From Prostheceraeus crozeri (taxonomy: Eukaryota; Platyhelminthes; Polycladida; Euryleptidae): 64,000 nucleotides of DNA. This document shows, piece by piece, positions 45,110-55,327 of this stretch. How positions within the stretch are numbered: position 1 is the stretch's first letter; each line of letters starts with the position of its first letter. The translations under genes and the position numbers were made by a program. Where the stretch lies: positions 1 through 64,000 of the forward strand of contig CAJQUW010005374.1 of NCBI GenBank assembly GCA_907163375.1, read 5' to 3'. The notes below the pieces were generated by a model, which worked only from the letters and a program-made list of their open reading frames with translations, made no database searches and was not told the DNA's origin.

Positions 45110-46322
45110 GTAAGTTCGAAGTTCTAATTAATAACATTCAGTCAAGATTAAAGGAGGCTCCATACTTTTGATTCAATTACATGGAAAGTGAGCACGTAAT
45201 ATGACACAGCTCCTTCAAACTCCTCTTTGAAAAGATCGACACGGAAATGTCGAATTAGTGGACTCCATAAATTTGGCAATACATGTAAGGATCATAGCAC
45301 TGCAAAGGCGGTTCCCGCCGCAGCCGCCAGTAACCATGATATCTTAAATTTCAAGATCATGTCGGCTAGCCATGTATTCTCTAGCAAGCCACTAATAATA
45401 GTGGCCAGTCAGAGACACATAACCAGCTTAAATGATAAGGAATAAGCGAAACAAAATTTTTCGTCATTCAAGTCGAAAGAGGATCGTTTTCTCCTCTAGC
45501 TTTCAGTGTTTACAGGGGATATGGGTGAGGAACGCATCATATTCTCTCAAATCTCGAGTGCATTATTGAAAATGAAATTCAACGCTAAGCATGGAATCAA
45601 AAATCGGCTCCACACGAAAACATCATTTTTAATACAAGATGAAGAATAGTTTGTGTAAATTGTCGAAGTTTGCGGCCGAAAACTCGCCCACTAGATGCTG
45701 TAGTTGTCTGATAATAAGACTGCAATATATGACAGCTGTGTTTGATTTAGTTATCTAACTTTATCTTCAATTTGATATCAAACCTTATAATCTTCACCTT
45801 AATCTGCTGTTTTTGCAGGTTTATATTGCTAAAAAGAATGTAGTTTCCATAAGGATATGGTTATGCAACAAATCACTTTTAAGAAAAGAATGTGCTGTTC
45901 AACTGCTCCGATCATTAACCTCCTGAGAGAACAGCTGAGTTTCAAAGTGAAAGTTGCAGTCCATGCGCTTCCCACAGACATTTTACAAGAAGCAAATTCT
46001 AATGAGAACAACACAGGCATTCAATCTTTTTATATTTCGATGACTTTTGATTGTCATTTTCATTGGATTTCAATCATTTGAATGAGGAGAATCCGTTTTT
46101 GAAGGATTTTCTTCTAATAAGTGAATTGCAGATAGAAAAGATGAATAAGAAAAGAAATGATTGGACAATCCGTTTGCAGGACGATCAGCAGTTGTCAATT
46201 CTCCGATGAAATGTTTTCCAAACAGTGAAAAATGATTTGATTAACAGAACGGAACCTTCAACTGATTTTCCTTCCAAAACAACTTCTTTGCGTCAAATTC
46301 ATTCATTTCCTCTTCTTTGCAG
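45110..46322. other. Last intron of the ubiquitin-like gene
   Basis: Bounded by GTAAGT and TTCTTTGCAG. An open frame at 45227-45445 (GCCGCAGCCGCC run) has no domain or fitting splice phase. Nothing else was recognised. Confidence 0.5.
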
Positions 46323-46663
46323 TTCGGTTCTGGCTGTATGACTACACGAGGACAGTGGGAGATGGATTCCACGATCTGCAGCTGCCGGAGACGCCGACGG
46401 TCGGAGATCTCCGCAGAGCTCTGGCGGAGAAGACGAAACTCCGGCCGGAGGCGTTGAGGATTGTGCAAGTGACCGCCGTCTCCGGAGATGGAGAGAAAGT
46501 GTTCGCGGTGAAGCAGGAAGGAGGAGGAAGGACCTTCTACACAACTGCCGCCGGGGAGGAAGTGGAAGAGAGGAATAGGAGATACGATGTCCTGGAGAAT
46601 GATGAGGAGCTGTTGGTTCTTCCTCCTCAGCGGTGCCGGATCCTCTACATCCTCCGACGATGA
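46323..46663 (+). CDS. Ubiquitin-like gene, terminal exon
   Basis: The CTTTGCAG acceptor enters in phase 1; 112 codons then TGA at 46661-46663. It encodes FWLYDYTRTVGDGFHDLQLP, TVGDLRRALAEKTKLRPEAL and RYDVLENDEELLVLPPQ, the beta-hairpin, helix and final strand order of a ubiquitin/RA-like fold: T-V-G-D-L then a helix, and an E-N-D-E-x-L turn. This exon is markedly GC-rich compared with the rest of the gene and the window; codons such as CTC, GCG, CCG and GGA dominate. A long minus-strand open frame over it is a shadow of that composition. No AATAAA was found close downstream. Confidence 0.7.
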
Positions 46664-47132
46664 TAATTGCAAGAACTTCGTTTCTATTTCTCCGAAAATC
46701 AAAACTTTTTCTCTTCTCTGACAATTGATTGAAAATTTAGAAAGAGAACAGCTTCGGGTTTGTAAAGAAATGAACTGCGATTGCACTTTCTGATCAAATT
46801 TCATCGACAAGAAAATATTTCCTTCTGGGATTCGATCTCTCGCCTGTGGGACTTGTGAATGCGCCTTTACCAACTGCGCTATAAACGCTGACTGAATTAT
46901 GAACTTATTTATGAAATTTATATTCATACAGTGATTTCATTTCTGAAGACAATTTAGCCAGTCTAATCAATCTACTTATTTGAAGGATATTGGTAACGCA
47001 AAGTGTCCGTTAAATTGTGAAGAGAGCATTCATTTAATGCCTCGCCTCTTCTTGACAGTATTTGGAGCGTTTGGTGACGATCGAAGCCATGCAATTTGTT
47101 ACGCGCCTAGGAACCAAACTCGAAACACAGAC
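46664..47132. other. Intergenic/3' region with a tRNA-like segment
   Basis: Contains the tRNA-like segment at 46822-46890; otherwise unremarkable up to the second Harbinger element. Confidence 0.4.
46822..46890 (-). repeat. tRNA-like segment, probably SINE head or pseudo-tRNA
   Basis: On the minus strand TAGCGCAGTTGGTAAAGGCGC is a good A-box/D-arm (GCGC pairs with GCGC) and GAGATCGAATCCC a B-box/T-arm, at normal spacing. The acceptor arms (AGCGTTT and AGAAGGAA) do not pair, so it is not a functional tRNA. It differs from the SINE at 11.2 and 34.3 kb. Confidence 0.55.
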
Positions 47133-47135
47133 CAG

Positions 47136-47290
47136 GGCCCGGTTGCATAAACATACTGCCCTGTTAAATGATAATAGGGCTGTTAAGTTACACTTGATGT
47201 GTGTTGTATAAAACTCACCAACAGGGCTGTTTAAAAAGACACTAAATATTTAACAGCCCTATTATTTGGTTGAAATGGATGACATGGCTT
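47136..47290 (+). promoter_or_regulatory. Harbinger-2 left subterminal repeats (CTGTTAA/TTAACAG)
   Basis: CCCTGTTAAA, GGGCTGTTAA, AACAGGGCTGTT and TTAACAGCCC occur within 150 bp of the end. The right end (61490-61620) has at least six more. CNGTTR/YAACNG is the classical Myb core, so they are likely sites for the element's own Myb-like protein (inference). Confidence 0.6.
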
Positions 47291-47469
47291 CTCATTCAAA
47301 CCATGTGAGACTTGTTGTAGCTTGCTTCCTCATGAAATCAATACCTCGGCTGACTCATCAGAATGACAGCTAACTTTCGATGCGTGCGTGGTTGTACATG
47401 AACCAAGTCTTTCACCCCGTCGGTCTACTATCTTTCGTCGAGTTGGGTTCGAGTCAATAACAAGTAATA

Positions 47470-48120
47470 ATGGATGTCAATAGAAAGAAAAGAAGCAACT
47501 TCAGCAGCAAAGATGCCTGCATTCTTGTTGAAATTTATGAAAAATATCATGCAGTGATTATTGGGAAACACCGAGGTCCAATGCGAACTCAGGATGCAAA
47601 GAGAAAAGCGTGGAACGACTTGACATCTGAATTTCATGCTCAAGCGGTGGATCAAAGACGAACTTTAGACCAAATACAAGCGAAAATTGAAAATATGAAG
47701 ACGAAGGCACGTGAACACGCTAGAAAGCAGCGATATCATGAAACTGGCGGTGGACCGGCTCCAGACTCTCCCCCAACATGGATTTCAAAAATGTTTGATA
47801 TCGTTCATGGAGCAACAGGAGACTGTTTGAATGGTATTGGATCTGGGATGGATAGCTCAGCAACCGTGAAAATATCATCTGTTGACCTCTCTACTGCAAG
47901 TCAAAACGATAACTCAGTTGATGCATCCGAAGTTAGTGATGACGAAAACAAATGGGAAGTACAACATGAAATGCCAAAGAAGCGACGCGTCTTGTCTGAA
48001 AGTAATTCAGATCTACTGACTGAACAGTTAGCAATGGTGAAAGAAAACAGAATTCTTATTGCAGAGCAAAGAAAGGAAATACAACTAAAGACGTATAAAT
48101 TGGAGCTAGAAGTTTTATAA
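47470..48120 (+). CDS. Harbinger-2 Myb/SANT-like protein
   Basis: A 216-residue intact frame starting at ATG 47470. Residues ~8-95: NFSSKDACILVEIYEKYHAV, RGPMRTQDAKRKAWNDLTSE and IQAKIENMKTKAREHARKQR, then HETGGGP. These are the three helices and Gly-rich turn of the zeste/Myb-SANT-like domain of Harbinger accessory proteins. After an acidic linker come a basic nuclear-localisation-like patch (KKRRVL) and a C-terminal amphipathic helix. Intact although its partner transposase gene is destroyed, so this copy could still feed accessory protein to other elements. ~330 bp from the left end; the transposase gene is convergent. Confidence 0.88.
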   Translation: MDVNRKKRSNFSSKDACILVEIYEKYHAVIIGKHRGPMRTQDAKRKAWNDLTSEFHAQAVDQRRTLDQIQAKIENMKTKAREHARKQRYHETGGGPAPDSPPTWISKMFDIVHGATGDCLNGIGSGMDSSATVKISSVDLSTASQNDNSVDASEVSDDENKWEVQHEMPKKRRVLSESNSDLLTEQLAMVKENRILIAEQRKEIQLKTYKLELEVL

Positions 48121-48585
48121 AAATTAAACAGGAGTTGTGTACAATGGGAATTGATCCACCAAGTAACGGACGATTTTCAGAGGACACGCTGATCAGTGAT
48201 TCTTTAAGTTTGTGTACATAGACATATTCTTGTGTTTTACAATTATGTTTCAATTGAAATAATATTATAATGTGTATGCTTTATATAATATAGAAGTTTA
48301 TTTTTTATGGGAGATTTTATTTTATTTTTATGGAAGAAGAAATTAGAAAGCATATAATCCGAGCTGCTGTAGTTATATCATAAGAATATTATGAAATGCA
48401 TACAAAGTCAGAGTTTTTACTTCTAAGAAATTGAAAGCTACTACATCGACGTTTCGCTAATCTTCAGCGTGATCATTAGCTGGATATTACACATTCTTTT
48501 GTACGTGCATATTATATATTGTGCATAAATATTACTAAAAACAAAATATTTTGGTTGAAAAACAAACAATTTATTCTGAAGAATT
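48121..48585. other. Spacer between the convergent Harbinger-2 genes
   Basis: AT-rich, with T/A-rich potential polyadenylation signals for both genes. A CTAAT...ATTAG hairpin with CGAAACGTCG lies at ~48446-48490 (see rejected items). Confidence 0.4.
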
Positions 48586-49400
48586 CTAAACAATCAGTAA
48601 ATCTGTCAGCATTTTATATACCATTAAAGTATTGGTCAATATGATGACTACGAAAAACATGCCCAGCCCATAATTCCCAACATCGTGGGTACATGGTTCT
48701 TCAGTCGTCTGCACAATGGATAATGAATTTGCAAAATCATTTCTTTCATTAAAAGAAAGTGCGATGTTGTGTAGAATGCAGCAAGCAGCAACAATTCTGC
48801 AAACTCGCTTGGGACACATCCGTATCTCACAATGTAAAACGCCAACTTGTCTCTTCAATGTTCCACGCTGTTTCAATGGTACACCTTGCCGTCATGTGCT
48901 TGGCGTTGTAACGTTTTTCCACTGCGGATAGTGGATTCAATAATGGAGTAAGCAACCATGTACTACAGGAATATCCGTTATCACCTAGAAGTATCCCATG
49001 TACCCTTCCCTGTTCAAAATCAATGCCGAGTTTGCTGAAACGTAGGATTCGAGAATCGTGTATGGAACCTGGCCAATCTGCCTCAACGTTTATAAATCGT
49101 CCCGTGTGATCACAAATACACTGAACTGCAATACTATGGTATCCTTTTCTATTAATTAACATAATGTGATTCTTGATCTCCTATTGGGTCTTGAATTCGG
49201 ATATGTGTCCCGTCAACGGCACCAATAATGCCTGGAATTTCAAATTTCTGGGAAAATCCTGATTTGATATTGCAGATATCACAGTCACTGGTTGGAAAAT
49301 AAATAAAGTCTTTCAACAAACTTGAGAGGCACAAGGAAACATTAAATATAATGCGACTAGCACTTGAAATATGTATGCCAAATGTATCGCCGATTGTTTT

Positions 49401-49985
49401 TGTTGTGTGCTAGGCAGTTTGTCTTCTTGCTTTATTATGCATTTATTATGCAATTTATTATTTTGTGAGAGCAATCTCCATTCCATTGTTAGAGCAATAA
49501 CTTTTCCGCGGCATGCATTTCAAGTTCCAATGTCATACAAAAGTCCAGCTTGTCAGCTATCTACGGTACATGACCGACAACAGACATGTCATGTCATCAG
49601 ACAATGGATGACCAAACAATTGGTAGCTGACCGTGAGCGAATCTTCACAGACGTATTTAACACGGCATGAACAACGCCCGTGCACCCATTCTGGTCTCTC
49701 CAAGCGAAGTTGTCGGCGAGAGCCGTTGACGGTGTTGCAGCCTATCTTCTATGTGCGAACTATCATCGAACTGCTGCGGACGTGATCACCACGGCTTGTG
49801 ATCCTGGAAGAATCTGGAGACTCTGTTGGTGCTGTGACTGTCTTATAACTGTGAACGTACCATCTGTCCTTGTAAGGACTGTTTGCACCATTTATTTATT
49901 TTCACAATATAATTCTTCCACATTTTTCATTTACATTTTTCAATCATATGTTTTGGGAATATTAAGAAAATAATAACCCGTAACA
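49401..49985 (+). repeat. 5' LTR
   Basis: Begins TGTTGTGTGCTAGGCAG and ends AATAACCCGTAACA. By eye every base equals the 3' LTR, offset 11144. Open frames inside the LTR are not genes. Confidence 0.93.
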
Positions 49986-49989
49986 TATT

Positions 49990-50007
49990 TGGCGACCACG
50001 CCAGGAC
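49990..50007 (+). other. Primer binding site
   Basis: TGGCGACCACGCCAGGAC starts four bases after the LTR. TGGCGACC is the usual start of primer sites reported for several Ty3/gypsy elements (tRNA-Arg type, from memory). Confidence 0.6.
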
Positions 50008-50309
50008 CCAGCTTTGTTTTCACTGACGCACAGCTCGCCTGAGAGCCGTCGGTTCTTCGAACTACCACTTCTTCCCAGTTAAGGTTCTGAACTTTTTCTT
50101 TTTTCGCTTCCTCGGTCCACTCTTTTTAAGTTAAGTCTTAAGGCTTAATAACTTTAGGCCTAAGCATAAGGCTAAAACTAACCGTGGGCAAGTTTTGAGC
50201 TATATATTTCTCGATTTTTTTTATCGCGTTTTTTGATCTTCCTAAATAAAATAAAATTTTCTCGGGTTATTTAATAAGGATTGTTAGGAATTAGCTAAGA
50301 ACGTAAGAA

Positions 50310-51757
50310 ATGGACTTCGATGCTAAAGAATTCCTTAAACAATTCAATGAAGCCCCAAATGTGCAACAGCTGAAGGAATTGAAGAAAGCGGAACTATTCG
50401 ATGTTGGAATCCAGTTGCAATTGCCAGTTAAGATGACTATGCGAAAGGAGCAAATACTCCAGAGAATCAAAGGGCATTTCATCGAAGAAGGCAAGATAGA
50501 AAAGGATGTCCAAGGAGAGTTGCCGGAAAATTCCAATGTGTTGTTAGAATTAAAAAAAATAGAATTGGAAGAAAAGCGATTAGAACGAGAACGAGAAGAA
50601 CGAAGAGAACAAAGGGAGGCCGAAAGAGAACAAAGGGAGGCCGAAAGAGAACAAAGGAAGGCCGAAAGAGAACAAAGGGAGGCCGAAAGAGAACAAAGGG
50701 AGGCCGAAAGAGAACAAAGGGAAGCCGAAAGAGAACTCAGAGAAAAAGAGATGAATATGCAAAGAGAAATTGAACTAGAGAGAATAAGAACAAAAGCAGA
50801 AACTGAAAAAAGAAAATCAGAAGCATCATTAAAAGAAAATGCATCCATAGTTCCAAAGTTTTCCGAAAGAGACGTCGAAACAATTTTTCCTGTGTTTTGA
50901 GAGGGTTGCTGAAACGGCAACTGGCCAAAAGAAAAATGGACCTTCCTGATGCAGACAGTTTTAACTGGTAAAGCACAAAAGGCGTATGCAGCCTTACCTA
51001 ATGGCGATGCCAAAGATTATGAAAAGGTAAAACAAGTAATCCTTGAAGCATATGAGTTGGCGCCAGAAGCCTACCGACAGAAATTCCGTTCATGGCAAAG
51101 AATGAAAGAGCAAAATCATTTACAATTGCCAAGATAAAGAAGTCTTATTTGATAAGTGGACGAAAGCCGAAAACGCTGATACGTTTGAGAAACTACGAAA
51201 TGTCATCCTCATCGAAGAATTTAACAACTGTTTGAGCCCACAAATCAAAGTATATTTAGATGAGAGAATGCCACAAAACATAACCGAAGCAGCAAGAATC
51301 GCCGATCAATACGAATTGACGCATAAAAAGCCACGGTCGCATTACCATTATGAAAAGCCAAGAAACTATTACACAAGAAGTGCAGAAAAATATCATGAAG
51401 ACAAAAGACAGGAAAAATATTATGAAGACAACAGACAATATGACAATAAAAACAAACAGCCAGAAGATATGAGAAAACGAGAAACGCCAAGATGGAAAAT
51501 AGAATGTGAACACTGTAAGAGAAAGGGACATGCAAAAAATAGAATGTTGGCAATTGCATGGACGACCAGAAAAGTACGATAGAAAGCCCGTAACGCTTGT
51601 TCGTGAAACGAACTGTGTACCGCTTGTTCGTGAAACGAACTGCCATCTTGAGACTGAGCAGGAAAAATCCTTTCCTACTAGTTTTTATGGTGTTCAGGTC
51701 AATGAGCATGATAGGTATACTTCAGTCGACGAAAGTGAACAACTTCAGATTGTTTCA
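50310..51757 (+). pseudogene. gag of the LTR element, frameshifted
   Basis: Starts at ATG 50310. Residues ~18-60 look like a SAP-type helix pair (LKELKKAELFDVGIQLQLPV); ~85-170 is a highly charged coil with six tandem 7-residue units (REQREAE, 21-nt repeats at 50610-50735). After a frameshift near 50890 the capsid region follows (LTGKAQKAYAALPNGDA, AYELAPEAYRQKFR), then in a third frame a segment ending ADQYELTHK and a CCHC knuckle, CEHCKRKGHAKNR. An extra A near 51543 throws the last Cys (CW) into another frame. Gag would package the RNA. The tail is cut at 51757 by the Tc1-like insertion. Confidence 0.8.
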
Positions 51758-51759
51758 TA

Positions 51760-53395
51760 AAAAATGGATCACCCTTAAACATCGCCTTAACTTCAACTTT
51801 GTCTAACTCCGCCAAACTTGAACGAATTTCTCTGAAATTTGGAAGATATGTCAGTTGTGCTTACTAATATCATTGTTGGAAATTTCAAGCATGAATATTG
51901 AGTTGTTTTCCTGTTATAGATAAAAAGGTAGTAGATAATTTGATCTTAATTTAGCAATGTTACACAAAATCATACCTCACTCTTATAAAATTACATTTGT
52001 TTCCTTTGTTATCTAATATGTTGTTCCACAAGCCAAAAGCTATCAAGCAAAACAAAAATAGAGAAAATCGGTCAATCAGAGCCAGTATAGCACCATTATT
52101 CATAACAATAATGTAACTGCTACATGTGATTAACTGGACTTCATGTTCCATAGCTTCCTGACTTCGTTGCGGTGGTGTTTGCAACACTCCTGATTGCTTT
52201 CAGCTAGAAATCTATCTCTTACCGGTTGGAAACAATACAAAGCACAAATGAACAATAACGAGATCGCATTCACAAAAGGCAAAGTGTCAGCCTTGCTAGA
52301 ACTAGGGTTTTCTTTGCGAGCTACAAACAAGCGACTAAATGTCCCTTACACAAATGTGCATCGATGGCATAATGATGATTTTCGACTCTGTCGTAAAGAG
52401 GGCTCTGGCCGTCCACGCAAAACATCCAAACGTAGAGACCGCCTAATTTTGAGATTTGTTAAAGTTGATCCAAGTCTCTCGTTAACTGAGATGGCTGCAC
52501 TAGACTCGTCTATTTCTAAGTCCACTATTCGTAGAAGACTTATTGAGTCGAATTTCAAAAGCTGTAGGAGGCCCTCTCAGATCGAATTATCAGATCAGCA
52601 TACAAAAAGACGTCTCAGATGGGCAATGAGTCATTGTCACTGGCGAAATCAATGGGATCGGATTGTCTGGTCTGATGAGGCATCAGTCCGTCTGAAGGAT
52701 AGTGATGGTCGATTGAGATTATGGATAAAATCTGATCAGGAAATTCCGAGACATTTACGTCGTCCCCGGGTACAAGGTGGTGCGACTCTACTGATTTGGG
52801 CTGGCATTTGGACCAATGTCCGCTCTGAACTTCACATACAGCAAGGAACCATGAATTCAGAACGCTATGTGAATGTTTTGCGAATGAACATTGGCCAAAT
52901 GACAGATCAACATGGAGATCCATCGACTTGGTTATTTATGGATGATAATGCTACGTGTCACAGGAGTAGTAGTCAACTTATGCAGGTCTCAATTAGGGCT
53001 TAGGACATTATCTTGGCCAGCTCGTTCTCCTGATCTGAATCCCATAGAAAATGTATGGAGTATTCTAAAACGTAGCATTCGTCGTTCACTGCTACCTACA
53101 GATGGCGTATCACAACTTAAGTCACTGTTAGAAAGAGAGTGCACTCTCCATGGAGAAAGTTAGATCAGTCAAAAATCAACGATATCATCGAATCAATGCC
53201 TAGACGAATTGGTGATGTCATTGACAATAAGGGTAGGGCCACAAAATATTAGCTTCTTAAGAACCGTTACTGTATCATAGCTTATCAGATTATATAAGGA
53301 CATTTAAATATATTAGGGACATGAAATAACATGAAAAATGCTTTCTGTATCATACTTATGTTTTATTTAGTCAAATTTTAGGATGATCCACATTT
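51760..53395 (+). mobile_element. Tc1/mariner-type element nested in the LTR retrotransposon
   Basis: TA lies on both sides (51758-51759, 53396-53397). The ends AAAAATGGATCACCCTTAAA and, complemented, AAATGTGGATCATCCTAAAA match at 16 of 20 positions. 1636 bp with one transposase gene. It separates gag from protease. Confidence 0.88.
52248..53252 (+). pseudogene. Tc1-type transposase with two frameshifts
   Basis: The first ATG of the likely protein is 52248 (MNNNEIAFTKGKVSALLELG). Two N-terminal HTH units are visible (FSLRATNKRLNVPYTNVHRW, and GSGRPRKTSKRRD as the GRPR-like hook), then the catalytic core: WSDEAS (first Asp), FMDDNATCH (second Asp) and SPDLNPIENVWSILK (Glu), the DD34E-type pattern. 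Frameshifts near 52985 and 53148 break the frame; the last part (IIESMPRRIGDVIDNKGRAT) ends at a TAG at 53250-53252. Nearly complete but inactive as read. Confidence 0.88.
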
Positions 53396-53810
53396 TATGA
53401 AACGGACTGTAATTGAAGAAGGGAAGCAAGCTTTCACGAAAGACGGTCTAGCTGGTAATGATAAAGATGATTTATATCCAGTTACAGTATGGCGAGATAC
53501 CGGAGCATTTCAATCATTAATAGTGAAAGACATAGTTCCAGTGTCACATGCTACATACACGGGATTATGTGTTCCACTCCGCGGCGTCGGAGATGTATCT
53601 CAGCTCCACTGCATAAGTTGTACGTAAAAACCGAGATAGTGGAAGGTACCTTCATAATTGGTTTAGTCGATCGAGAAGAAATTCCTATTGAAGGGATCGA
53701 TTTGATTGTTGGGAACGACTTAGCTGGATGCAAAGTTCAGGTACCACGTATGATAACAGACATGAAAGAAATTGAAGCAAACGATCGAAGGATAAATAAA
53801 AGATCATGAA
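53396..53810 (+). pseudogene. Aspartic protease (retropepsin) of the LTR element
   Basis: VWRDTGAFQSLI holds the D-T-G-A active site; after a frameshift near 53600 the second half follows (FIIGLVDREEIPIEG, then LIVGNDLAGC, the I-x-G-N-D flap-side motif). Retropepsins cut the Gag-Pol polyprotein. A stop at ~53808 separates it from the integrase region. Begins right after the Tc1-like insertion. Confidence 0.75.
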
Positions 53811-53888
53811 GCGAAAGAGAATGAACTGAAAGAGATTGAACTAGCGAAAGAAAGTGAACAAACAACAGTATGTGCCGTCACAAGATCC

Positions 53889-55327
53889 ATGAGTAAGAAA
53901 GAGAAATCAGAAAAAGAGAATGAAATTGATGAAAATATTGAAGAGAAAGAAATAACATTCGAAACGAATATAGATCGGTGTCAACTAATAAAAGAACAAG
54001 AAAGCGATGAAGAATTACAAAACATCTCCGCAGAACTGAACGAGAGAGATAAGAATGAGCGCATTTACTTTTACAAGCAAAATGGTATCCTATTTCGTTG
54101 CTGGAAACCAAGAGAAGCCACTCCTGAAGAAACATGCAAGAAGTACATCAAATTGTAATACCTAAGTCATATCGACAAAAAGTCTTAAGCGTTGCACACG
54201 AAAACGTATTAAGTGGTCATCTCGGTGTACGCAAAACTCACTATCGAATATTGAAGCATTTTTACTGGCCGAAAAATGTACAAAGATGTAGCTAACTTCT
54301 GTCGAACTTGTCATACATGTCAGATAGTTGGTAAACATCAGTTAGATCCTCCGAAAGCGCCGTTAATTCCAATCCCTGCGTGCGAAGAACCATTCAGTAA
54401 TATCATTATTGATTGTGTTGAACCTTTACCACGAACCAAAATGGGACATGAATATCTATTTACAATTGTGTTCGTCAACCAGATTTCCAGAAGCTATCCC
54501 ATTGAGAAGCATTAACGCCAAAAATATTTGTTCGGCTTTGATCAATTTCTTTACTATGGTGGGATTACCGAAAGTCATACGCTCAGATCAAGGCACGAAC
54601 TTTACATCGAAGATATTTAGTCAAGTGTCAGAAGTACTTGGAGTAAAACATATTTGTTCAACTGCTTATCATCCAGAATCTTCAAGGTGCGTTAGAACGA
54701 TTCCATCAGACATTGAAAGTTATGATGAAAACTTACTGTGAAGAACATCAAAAGGACTGGAATTTAGGTATACCAATGCTATTATTTGCCATCCGCGAAA
54801 CAGTTCAAGATTCACTCGGATTTAGTCCATTTGAATTAATTTACGGTCATGAAGTTAGAGGACCCCTGAAGTTGATGAAGGAAAATATGCTCAGCGAAGA
54901 GAAGAAAAGCACGAATTTGTTAGACTACGTGTCTGAGATCAAAGAAAGACTCACTGAAATACAAAAGTCTGCAAAGGCTAATCTAATAAATTCGCAAAAT
55001 AAAATGAAGAAGCAATTTGACAGAAACACAAAAGAAAGAACATTTCAGCAAGGTGAAAAAGTACTCTTATTATCATTGCCAATCTCGGGAGATCCGATGA
55101 AGGCAAGGTATCAAGGTCCTTATATGATACAAAAGAAAATAAGTGAAGTCAACTATGTTATAGAAACTCCGGATAGAAGAAAGAAACAAAGAATGTGTCA
55201 CATAAATATGCTCAAGAAATATCACGACCGAGACGAAGAGTCAACAACTGAGTCAAACCCTTCTGATGCTGTGCCGGAGAATCTGGTGTCAACATCGCAG
55301 ACGAATTTGCCCGCACTGGGTGATATA
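53889..55327 (+). pseudogene. Integrase of the LTR element, upstream of RT
   Basis: An H-x-x-H / C-x-x-C zinc domain is spread over two frames (SGHLGVRKTHYRILKHFYWP and CRTCHTCQIVG). The RNase-H-like core follows: IIIDCVEPLP (first Asp), KVIRSDQGTNFTSKIF (second Asp) and, in a third frame, the ALERFHQ Glu. The long C-terminal tail (FDRNTKERTFQQGEKVLLLS, then GPYMIQKKISEVNYVIE and CHINMLKKY) has the GPY-like module of Ty3/gypsy integrases. It reads open to 55327, where the CACTA-like element begins. Integrase inserts the cDNA. At least three frame changes. Confidence 0.85.

Noticed and set aside
46822..46890. tRNA gene
   Set aside because: D- and T-arm boxes are good but the acceptor ends do not pair, so kept only as a tRNA-like repeat.
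46241..46927. 228-codon minus-strand open frame
   Set aside because: It is antisense to the GC-rich terminal exon of the ubiquitin-like gene; composition keeps it open, and the peptide is Ser/Pro/Arg-rich without domain.
48446..48490. Hammerhead-ribozyme-like CTGAAGA...CGAAAC with a CTAAT/ATTAG stem (minus strand)
   Set aside because: The core CUGAUGA is CUGAAGA, which breaks a required base; similar CGAAACGTCG phrases occur in Penelope-type repeats without ribozyme function.
49680..49973. 97-codon frame present identically at 60824-61117
   Set aside because: Lies wholly inside the LTRs, so duplication is explained by the LTRs and not by a gene family.
50291..51013. 240-codon minus-strand open frame
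   Set aside because: Antisense of the gag coiled coil; the FSFGLPL-type repeat is only the complement of the 21-nt units.
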